In this document: in pieces, positions 1-4,835 of the stretch
Layout: each line of letters starts with the position of its first letter
Numbering within the stretch: the first letter of the stretch is position 1
Assembly: GCF_022414575.1 (NCBI RefSeq)
Contig: NZ_JADWYQ010000067.1
Span: 1 to 23,612 of the forward strand
DNA from: Streptomyces sp. MUM 178J
GTDB taxonomy: Bacteria; Actinomycetota; Actinomycetes; Streptomycetales; Streptomycetaceae
Direction: 5' to 3'
Length of the DNA stretch: 23,612 nucleotides
Made by a program: the position numbers and the translations under genes
Notes under the pieces: model-generated
What the model was told of the DNA's origin: nothing
Seen by the model: the letters and a program-made list of their open reading frames with translations, nothing else
Databases searched by the model: none

Positions 1-67
1 CCGGGTGTCCCGCGCCCGCGCGGCGGCGGCCGTCCGCGCCACCGGCCATATCGAGGAGGCAGCCCGC
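1..67. other. Left copy of terminal overlap (circular junction)
   Basis: These 67 bases are identical to the last 67 bases of the window (23546-23612). The reading frame entering at base 1 continues the frame leaving at the end. I read this as an assembly overlap of a circular molecule rather than a biological repeat. Confidence 0.93.
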
Positions 68-373
68 GGGGCCGTCGTCTCCGAGACGTACCGGACGTGG
101 ACCGACCCCGTCACCGGCGAGCACCGCAGCGAGCGACGCGTCCGCCGGCGGCCGGGCGACTGGCGCGCGTCGGCCTGGTTCCTCGACCGCCTCGACCCGA
201 ACCCGAAGTCGTTCGACGAGCTGCTCGAGGAAGAGGACGCACGGCAGCGTGCCAGGGAGACCCCGATGGAACGCGCCCTCACCCCGCAGCTCCAGGACCT
301 CGCGCAGCGCCTGCAGAAGACCCTCGCGCAGTACCAGGAGGAGGACGGCACACCGCCTGAGCGGCGTCCGTGA
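1..373 (+). CDS. Helix-turn-helix DNA-binding protein, C-terminal part
   Basis: Continuation of the gene that starts at 23286. Base 1 is the third base of codon 87, and the stop is TGA at 371-373. This part is helical and charged. It carries the DPVTGEHRSERRVRRRPGDW and FLDRLDP stretches, which resemble the middle region of phage-type HTH proteins, then an E/Q-rich tail (residues about 160-205) that could form a coiled coil for oligomerisation. A GTG at base 5 is an internal valine codon and not the start, because the frame is open through the circular junction to the ATG at 23286. The exact role is unknown. Confidence 0.8.
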   Translation, partial: RVSRARAAAAVRATGHIEEAARGAVVSETYRTWTDPVTGEHRSERRVRRRPGDWRASAWFLDRLDPNPKSFDELLEEEDARQRARETPMERALTPQLQDLAQRLQKTLAQYQEEDGTPPERRP

Positions 374-483
374 CGGGCAGCCGCGGAAGGGGAGCCGCAC
401 CGGACGTCGGCACGGGTTCGACTTTCTCAGACCCCTCGCAGGGAAGTAGTCGGCGCGCCGGCACCCCTCGACATTGCAGGTGA

Positions 484-585
484 GCAAGGGGCAAGCCCGA
501 ACCTGGAGGCAAGTTGTAAGGCAAGCCCGGAGGCAAGTTGCAGGGCAAGTTGTAGAGCAAGTTGTGGGGCAAGCTGGGGGCAACC
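484..585 (+). repeat. 12-bp direct-repeat (iteron) array, GCAAGTTG core
   Basis: GCAAG recurs at 484, 491, 509, 521, 533, 545, 557 and 569, with exact 12-base spacing from 509 to 569. A degenerate GCAAC follows at 580. The best unit is GGCAAGTTGTAG. The same core occurs inverted as single AACTTGCT copies at 1008, 1826, 2761 and 3462. Phased short direct repeats on a plasmid usually bind a replication initiator, a partition protein or, in Streptomyces, the TraB translocase at its clt site. The sequence does not tell which applies here. Confidence 0.85.
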
Positions 586-785
586 CGCCGCGCCCCATAC
601 GCCGCCCTTCCTTGTACGGCCGAACCGGTCACGGCTCTTGCACTACCGGCCCGCCCACCGACTGCCCTCTCCGTCCTCCCCATTCGAACCCACCGCGTGA
701 CACCTTGCACCTCCGCTCCCCACCCGACCGAACTCCCCCACCCCCTGCTGCAGAACTCCCTCCGAACTCCTCACCCACCTCCCTC

Positions 786-915
786 GTCCTCCAGTCCCCC
801 GTCCCGACCTGTACCTCTGGAAACTCCAAGACCACCCCCTCCTAGGGACGACGCGAGGGGGTGGTCTTGGAGTTGGAAGAGAGTCCGTGCAGGTCGGGAC
901 GGGGGACTGGAGGAC
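786..915. repeat. Large two-part perfect inverted repeat
   Basis: Outer arms 786-811 and 890-915 are perfect 26-bp complements. Inner arms 822-841 and 855-874 are perfect 20-bp complements. The loop is 842-854 (13 nt). Asymmetric internal loops of 10 nt (812-821) and 15 nt (875-889) separate the stems. In total 46 base pairs lie within 130 bases. No T-run follows and no stop codon lies next to it, so it is not a simple terminator. It could extrude as a cruciform, act as a single-strand origin, or be transcribed into a long hairpin RNA. Confidence 0.95.
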
Positions 916-1071
916 CCTCTGTCACACCCGGTTTTACAGGCTGGTTTACACCCGGCCTCGAACTCCGGCCGCCCTCGGCCGGAAACCCGAAGAGTGCCTT
1001 CGCCGATAACTTGCTCGTCCCCGGCCCCGGAGGCTTCGGGTGCAATACACCTCTGGCACTTTTGGCCCCGC

Positions 1072-1093
1072 GAGTTTCGTACGGACGGAACTC
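1072..1093. promoter_or_regulatory. 22-bp near-palindromic operator upstream of the zinc-finger gene
   Basis: Near-palindrome around GTTTCGTACGGACGGAAC with complementary ends GAG and CTC. It lies 22 bases upstream of the -10 element of the gene at 1128. A nearly identical copy follows that gene at 1738-1759. It probably binds a regulator, perhaps the zinc-finger protein itself (inference). Confidence 0.55.
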
Positions 1094-1115
1094 CGCGCCG
1101 GGCTGAGGCGGGTCG

Positions 1116-1121
1116 TAGGGT
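1116..1121 (+). promoter_or_regulatory. -10 element TAGGGT of a leaderless promoter
   Basis: TAGGGT fits the actinobacterial TANNNT -10 pattern and lies 6 nt before the ATG at 1128. No Shine-Dalgarno sequence is seen, so the transcript probably starts at the ATG. Confidence 0.5.
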
Positions 1122-1127
1122 TCCCGG

Positions 1128-1721
1128 ATGACCACCAGCGCGCCGTCCGAGCCGACCGACGACGACCACCAGGAGCACGGCGACGTCGTCGCGCAGTACG
1201 AGACGGTCCGCGTGCGAGACCGCTTGGTGCAGCGCACGTGCGGGTGGTGCAGCGTCGTCCTGCGGTACGGGGGCGTCGGCCGCCCGCCCAAGTTCTGCTG
1301 CGACGACCACCGCAAGCGCTGGCACGAGCGGGAGAACGCGAAGAAGGCGCTGGGCCTCGACACGGCCGCCCCCGAGCCCGTGCGGGAGGTCATCGAGCGC
1401 ACCGAGACCCGTGTGCGCACGGTCGTCCGCAAGGGCCCGACCGTGCTCCAACCGGTACCCGTACCGGCCCGACCCGAGCCGGGCGGACCGCCCACGACGG
1501 TCGACGGCTGGTACCGGCAACTGCGCTCCCTGCTCGCCGCCGCACGGTCCGGGGAGTACACCGAGGACCAGCGCACGGCGCTCGCCGACGTCTTCACGAT
1601 CGCCGCCGAACACCTGCGGGCGGGCCCGGCCGGGGTCGCGCCGGTGCCCGAGCAGCAGCCCGGCCTCAGCCGTGCGGAGCGCCGCCGGCGGGAGCGTGCG
1701 GCCCGCAAGGGACGCGGCTGA
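1128..1721 (+). CDS. Plasmid zinc-finger protein of unknown function
   Basis: A 197-residue protein. Residues about 38-66 carry a probable zinc-binding module, CGWC, then KFCCDDHRKRWHERENAKK. This resembles the short CxxC...C(x)nH finger of many actinobacterial mobile-element proteins, in which the second half is a basic helix. The middle is proline-rich. Residues about 124-160 look helical (DGWYRQLRSLLAAARSGEY), and the C-terminus is basic (RRRRERAARKGRG). These features suggest nucleic-acid binding. The gene is monocistronic, has a leaderless-type promoter and is bracketed by two copies of the same 20-bp palindrome. A regulatory role is inference. The reading frame has strongly GC-biased third positions and ends at TGA 1719-1721. 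Confidence 0.75.
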   Translation: MTTSAPSEPTDDDHQEHGDVVAQYETVRVRDRLVQRTCGWCSVVLRYGGVGRPPKFCCDDHRKRWHERENAKKALGLDTAAPEPVREVIERTETRVRTVVRKGPTVLQPVPVPARPEPGGPPTTVDGWYRQLRSLLAAARSGEYTEDQRTALADVFTIAAEHLRAGPAGVAPVPEQQPGLSRAERRRRERAARKGRG

Positions 1722-1737
1722 GCCCGAGCGACCGGCG

Positions 1738-1759
1738 GAGTTTCGTCCGGACGGAACGA
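1738..1759. promoter_or_regulatory. Second copy of the palindromic operator, downstream of the zinc-finger gene
   Basis: Bases 1738-1757 match GAGTTTCGTNCGGACGGAAC, shared with 1072-1091. The core of this copy, GTTTCGTCCGGACGGAAC, has a single mismatched pair as a palindrome. Directly after it (1761-1775) comes TTGCAAGAGGTGTCA, a motif seen again at 2405. Confidence 0.55.
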
Positions 1760-1843
1760 GTTGCAAGAGGTGTCAGGCCGCCCTCGGTCTGACTCGGCGG
1801 AACGGTGAAGCTCCCCTTCGGCACCAACTTGCTCCGCCCGGGA

Positions 1844-1927
1844 TTCCGTTTCGGGTTCCCTTCGGAGTCCCCTTTGGAGTCCCGTTTCGGGTTCCGTACG
1901 GGGTCCCGTTTCGGGTCCTCTTCGACG
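1844..1927 (+). repeat. Seven-unit 12-bp tandem array of dyad units
   Basis: Seven contiguous 12-base units lie from 1844 to 1927. The unit is TYCCGTTTCGGG, with variants TTCCCTTCGGAG, TCCCCTTTGGAG, TTCCGTACGGGG and a last degenerate TCCTCTTCGACG. Most units are small dyads (CCG-TTT-CGG), so each can bind a dimer or form a tiny hairpin. The unit sequence is unrelated to the GCAAGTTG array, although the period is the same. Confidence 0.9.
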
Positions 1928-1990
1928 TCGCCGCGTACGGCAGAACGCCGCAGATGAGGACCGGCGGACAAGGGGTCTTGGGCCCGCCGA

Positions 1991-2203
1991 CTACTTCCCT
2001 GGGGACCCCTTTGGCTCCCGAGCGATGCCCGGCCCGAGGGTCCGCCGACCTTTGTGGTCGGCCACCGCCTGGTGCTCGACGTCGCCCAGGAGCTGCCCCG
2101 GCACGACGCGCTCGACGGGCAGCAGCCGCGGCGCGGGCCCGGCCGGGAGGGTGGTCGTGGTGGCGCTTGGGCCGGTGCCGAGTGGGCGGCGTGCGGTGCT
2201 CAT
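1991..2203 (-). CDS. Possible small protein, 70 residues, unknown
   Basis: The ATG at 2203 is preceded by GGGAG 9 nt upstream, inside a small GGGAG/CTCCC dyad. The stop is TAG at 1991-1993. About 88% of third codon positions are G or C, which favours real coding in a region otherwise poor in genes. A stretch LPVERVVPGQLLGDVEHQAVADHKGR looks like a short soluble domain; no family is recognised. The frame is open far upstream, so the start depends on the Shine-Dalgarno sequence. It could also be chance coding in GC-rich DNA. Confidence 0.4.
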   Translation of the reverse strand: MSTARRPLGTGPSATTTTLPAGPAPRLLPVERVVPGQLLGDVEHQAVADHKGRRTLGPGIAREPKGSPGK

Positions 2204-2546
2204 GGGAGGAGTCTCCCGCCTTCGGCACGCGCGCGTGTGCGCCCTCGCGACCGGTCGCGACGTCGGGTTTCCGGGGCGCCTGTATCGGAGCGGAGCGACG
2301 ATACCTTGGTCCCCCTTCGGAGCCTTGGAGCGTCCGGCGAAGGCAATGCACATGGTGTGCCGCGCAGCATTCGCACGGGCCGGGTCGGCGCGGTTGGCCG
2401 GAAGTGCAAGAGGTGTGATGGTTTTCGGCTTGTCGCCTGGGTCAGTTCGCAATGTCTGAGGTGTGACCGACTCGGCGGTCACGAGCGGAGCTCGGCGGCT
2501 GTCCACGGTCGTGCTCTCCGAGCGCGGCGGTGGGGCAGCCGTACGC

Positions 2547-2580
2547 GCGTGCACGCGGGTGCACGTGCACGTGTGCACGC
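2547..2580. repeat. Cluster of four GTGCAC palindromes
   Basis: GTGCAC occurs at 2549, 2559, 2565 and 2573. The middle pair forms the perfect palindrome GTGCACGTGCAC. Flanking GCGTGCAC and GTGCACGC make a larger dyad. This suggests a protein-binding or cruciform-prone site. Confidence 0.75.
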
Positions 2581-2611
2581 GTTGGACGGGCCGTCGCCGT
2601 CGTGATGCATA

Positions 2612-2740
2612 GGTGTGGCGGATCTGTTCGACGAGTTCGGCGTGCTCCTGGTCGTCGTCGAGCTGCCGGACGCGGCACGTCTTATGGGGCGGCGGGTCGG
2701 CGTCGCCGTGCTCCTGGCGGTGGCCACCGAGCCACTCGCG
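2612..2740 (-). pseudogene. Coding-like fragment just after an in-frame TAA
   Basis: Reading minus from 2740, 43 codons give a protein-like sequence beginning REWLGGHRQEHGDADPPPH and later QLDDDQEHAELVEQIRHTY, with about 91% G or C at third positions. It is preceded immediately by ATG TTC CAT TAA (2752-2741), so there is no usable start. After residue 43 the codon pattern degrades into the GTGCAC repeats. This looks like the remnant of a small gene killed by a stop codon or frameshift. Chance is possible. Confidence 0.3.
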
Positions 2741-2765
2741 TTAATGGAACATTGGCGCCCAACTT

Positions 2766-2819
2766 GCTCCGACGGGTCGGGCTCTCAGGCTCGCTCCGAC
2801 GGGTCGGGCTCTCAGGCTC
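2766..2819. repeat. 27-bp tandem duplication
   Basis: Bases 2766-2792 are repeated exactly at 2793-2819 (unit begins GCTCCGACGGGTCGGGCTCT). The duplication abuts an inverted iteron-core copy, AACTTGCT, at 2761. It may be recent slippage or a two-site regulatory element. Confidence 0.95.
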
Positions 2820-2954
2820 GGGAGCGAGGAGCCACGGGGGCGGTGCCGTCCGGCGCGTACCGGGCTGCACCGCGACGATGCCGACCCGCGCCGGGCGGTG
2901 CCGACCGGAGCGGGGGCCTGGGGGCCGGCGAAGGCCACCAGCGGCCACGGGCGG

Positions 2955-3443
2955 TCAGTCGCGGCGACGGCGCCGCCGCATGTTCACGACGGTCGCCTCG
3001 TCCATCCGTCGGACCGCCGCCTCGACGCGTTCGAGCACGGCGAGCAGCTGCTCGTCGGTGACGTCGCCGCCAGCGTTACGCGTGCGAGCGAGTTGGTTGA
3101 GGTTGTTGCCGATCCGGGTCAGCGCGGTCCGTGCCTCCAGCAGCTCCCGCAGCTCGTCGCGGGTTGTCGGCGGGATCGGCGTCAGGGTGCCCATCGCGAC
3201 CGCCACGACGGTGCGCGCGGCGTACCCGGCCGGGGTCAGCCGGGCGAGCGTGGCACCGGCCTGGACGGCGGCCATCTCGTCCTCACCGAGGCGCAGCGAG
3301 ACGCGGTGCTCACGTGGCTCGTCGTTGCGGCGCGTGCGCCGCCTGGTCTCGCCGAACACCCGCTGCTCGCGCACGCCGCCCCCTCGAAAACCCCGGTCCG
3401 TCCCCGGACCAACCGACAGCCGCTGACCGGCCGTCGGGCGCAT
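2955..3443 (-). CDS. mobC: MobC-like relaxosome accessory protein
   Basis: A 162-residue protein. The basic N-terminus is followed by a ribbon-helix-helix-like start (EHRVSLRLGEDEMAAVQ, residues about 46-62). The MobC family core LLEARTALTRIGNNLNQLAR lies at about 102-121, followed by a helix and an arginine-rich end. MobC proteins bind oriT and help the relaxase open it. No relaxase gene is seen anywhere on this circle, so the protein may serve a relaxase supplied in trans or may have been recruited as a DNA-binding regulator. The ATG at 3443 sits inside a 19-bp palindrome, with TACGGT 6 nt upstream, which fits a leaderless and self-regulated gene. A later start is possible, because the first 40 residues look unlike the family. 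Confidence 0.75.
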   Translation of the reverse strand: MRPTAGQRLSVGPGTDRGFRGGGVREQRVFGETRRRTRRNDEPREHRVSLRLGEDEMAAVQAGATLARLTPAGYAARTVVAVAMGTLTPIPPTTRDELRELLEARTALTRIGNNLNQLARTRNAGGDVTDEQLLAVLERVEAAVRRMDEATVVNMRRRRRRD

Positions 3444-3458
3444 ACGGTAACCGTATGC
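3440..3458. promoter_or_regulatory. Perfect 19-bp palindrome over the mobC start
   Basis: Arms GCATACGGT and ACCGTATGC flank a single central A. On the minus strand the palindrome contains both the -10 hexamer TACGGT and the start ATG. A protein bound here would block transcription and initiation together. An inverted iteron-core copy (AACTTGCT, 3462-3469) lies 4 bases further upstream. Confidence 0.7.
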
Positions 3459-3594
3459 ACTAACTTGCTACCCCCATCTACCGCCCGCCGCCGACGTGCC
3501 GGTGTGTCCCCCGGGCGTGGGCGACGCCGGGCCGAAGGCCCGTAACAGGTGTGGGCGAAGCCCTCGTCATTCGTCCCTCCCCCAGAACGCAGAA

Positions 3595-3635
3595 AGGCCC
3601 CCGGCCTGCCTCACGAGGAGACGGGCCGGGGGCCT
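3595..3635 (-). terminator. Terminator of the transfer gene block
   Basis: Perfect 12-bp stem AGGCCCCCGGCC (3595-3606) with its complement at 3624-3635 and a 17-nt loop. On the minus strand the stem is followed by TTTCTG. It lies just after the stop codon at 3657. Confidence 0.8.
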
Positions 3636-3656
3636 CGGTGGTGGTGTGCGCCGGCG

Positions 3657-4013
3657 CTACGCGGCCTCGATCCGCCACTCCCACGGCTCGCCCGCTTCGG
3701 CGGCCCGGGTGGCGGCATCGGCCAGGGCGTGGGCGACGGCCGACTCCTTCGCCCGCACGAACCGGTGGCGCGCGAGCTTGTGCAGCAGCGCGGAGACTTC
3801 GGCGGCCTGGGAGGGCGTCATGGTGCCGCCCTCTCCGGGGTTCGTCAGCAGCAGCACGACCGGGCCGCGCTCGTCGCGCGACAGGCAGCCCTCGGCGTAC
3901 CCAGCCAGGCTCGTCAGCGACTTCAGCGGGTGCCGGTCCTCGCCGAAGAAGTCCGCGCCGTGGCTCGTCACGACGTGCGCCCCGGCGTCGTGGATGGCGT
4001 GCTTGCGGGTCAT
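3657..4013 (-). CDS. Small soluble protein of the transfer region, unknown
   Basis: A 118-residue protein, last in the transfer block. The ATG at 4013 overlaps the stop of the previous gene as ATGA (4010-4013), which argues for translational coupling and against the longer open frame upstream. The sequence has a hydrophobic core, PVVLLLTNPGEGG, around residue 50, and helical C-terminal segments rich in Ala, Arg and Glu. No signal peptide, membrane segment or known family is seen. Its place after the FtsK-like ATPase and two membrane proteins suggests a role in transfer or spreading (inference). A strong terminator follows. Confidence 0.7.
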   Translation of the reverse strand: MTRKHAIHDAGAHVVTSHGADFFGEDRHPLKSLTSLAGYAEGCLSRDERGPVVLLLTNPGEGGTMTPSQAAEVSALLHKLARHRFVRAKESAVAHALADAATRAAEAGEPWEWRIEAA

Positions 4014-4237
4014 CGCGTCGGCTCCCCGGTCACGGTGGCGGGCTGGGTGTACGCGGGCGCCGGCGGGCGGGCCGCGGTGCCGTCGGCGTTGGCGGTGCCG
4101 ATCCAGTACGCGGCGAGCAGGGCGAGCGCGGTGAGCCCCCAGCGGCGGGCCCGCGCCCGCAGTGTCGGCCCGGCCGGGGCCGGTGCGGCGGGGGTGAGGG
4201 TGACGGTCCACTGGGTGGGCTCGTTCGGTAACGACAT
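4010..4237 (-). CDS. Small single-pass membrane protein (Spd-like)
   Basis: A 75-residue protein. The ATG at 4237 is preceded by GGAG 6 nt upstream; a longer frame to 4417 lies opposite the neighbouring gene and lacks this signal. A soluble N-terminus of about 35 residues precedes a membrane helix (GLTALALLAAYWIGTANA, about 38-55) and a proline-rich tail. Small hydrophobic proteins of this kind next to the translocase gene in Streptomyces plasmids are called spread (Spd) proteins and influence pock size. Membership here is by context and hydrophobicity only. Confidence 0.65.
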   Translation of the reverse strand: MSLPNEPTQWTVTLTPAAPAPAGPTLRARARRWGLTALALLAAYWIGTANADGTAARPPAPAYTQPATVTGEPTR

Positions 4238-4265
4238 GTCGGTCTCCAGGATCTCGGCGAGCGGG

Positions 4266-4751
4266 TCAGCGGACGTCGTTGCGGTTCTTGGCGAACAGGC
4301 CCTTCGTCGTGCTCGACACGTTCGTCGTCTCCTGCCGGACGGTGCCGTTGTAGTGGTGGTGGTGCTCGGTGTGGGCGTCGGCCTTGGCGCGGCCGACGGA
4401 GCGGATGAGCGAGCCAACGGCGAGGACCAGGGCGACGGGCCCGGCCGCGCCGACCGCGAGGGTGACCGGGTCGACCTGCCCGAGCGTGTAGAGCACGAGC
4501 GAGGTGGCGCCGCCGACGGACAGCGTGGCGACGCTGCCGGAGAGCATCAGCGCGCTGGTGTCCGTCGCCTTCTGCGACATCGGCGGTCGTCCCGGCTGCG
4601 CGACCGGCTCGGTCGGCCCGTACGCGGGCAGCTGGGAGTCGTCGCGGAACGACGTCGGCGTGTACGCCTCGGCGATGAGCTGGCGGGCGCGGGCGTCGGC
4701 CTCGATGTCGTTCATCGGGCGGCCGGGGGCGGGGCGGTCGGTGTGCTCCAC
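4266..4751 (-). CDS. Two-helix membrane protein (Spd-like)
   Basis: A 161-residue protein. The GTG at 4751 is chosen because AAGGAG lies 6 nt upstream; an ATG at 4805 would have no ribosome site and would fall in the hairpin at 4786-4819. After a soluble N-terminus come two hydrophobic segments, LMLSGSVATLSVGGATSLVL and VTLAVGAAGPVALVLAVGSLI (about 67-120). A striking HTEHHHHY cluster follows, then a basic tail. The gene directly follows the FtsK-like translocase and precedes another small membrane protein. This is the usual location of spread genes, whose products are thought to help intramycelial plasmid movement. Confidence 0.7.
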   Translation of the reverse strand: MEHTDRPAPGRPMNDIEADARARQLIAEAYTPTSFRDDSQLPAYGPTEPVAQPGRPPMSQKATDTSALMLSGSVATLSVGGATSLVLYTLGQVDPVTLAVGAAGPVALVLAVGSLIRSVGRAKADAHTEHHHHYNGTVRQETTNVSSTTKGLFAKNRNDVR

Positions 4752-4785
4752 TGGAGGCTCCTTCTTCGTCGCGATGGGGAAGGGG

Positions 4786-4819
4786 CCGGGGCCCGGAGGC
4801 GTCATCTCCAGGGCCCCGG
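4786..4819 (-). terminator. Intercistronic hairpin after the translocase gene
   Basis: CCGGGGCCC (4786-4794) pairs with GGGCCCCGG (4811-4819) across 16 nt. It lies between the stop at 4836 and the start at 4751. With no T-run it may attenuate, or set mRNA stability, rather than fully terminate. Confidence 0.5.
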
Positions 4820-4835
4820 TGCGGTGCGGGGAGGT

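Larger units (their letters stand above)
374..1127. other. Non-coding, repeat-rich interval
   Basis: No convincing gene is seen in these 754 bases. They hold a 12-bp iteron array (484-585), a strand-asymmetric C/T-rich stretch (about 640-841) with GAACTCC repeated at 730, 753 and 764, a large inverted repeat (786-915), one inverted single copy of the iteron core (AACTTGCT, 1008-1015), a palindrome (1072-1093) and a -10 element (1116-1121). Frames open here are made of repeated codons and look like artefacts. Confidence 0.7.
2204..2954. other. Gene-poor interval with scattered repeats
   Basis: No complete gene is supported. The interval holds GTGCAAGAGGTGTGA (2404-2418) and a related CTGAGGTGTGACC further on, a GTGCAC cluster (2547-2580), a coding-like fragment (2612-2740), an inverted iteron-core copy (2761-2768) and a 27-bp tandem duplication (2766-2819). 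Overlapping frames on both strands have no start site or family signature. Confidence 0.6.

Noticed and set aside
1411..2418. A 335-residue plus-strand protein with PFRVPFGV repeats
   Set aside because: The repeats are the translation of the 12-bp tandem array, and the frame overlaps the zinc-finger gene out of frame. There is no ribosome site.
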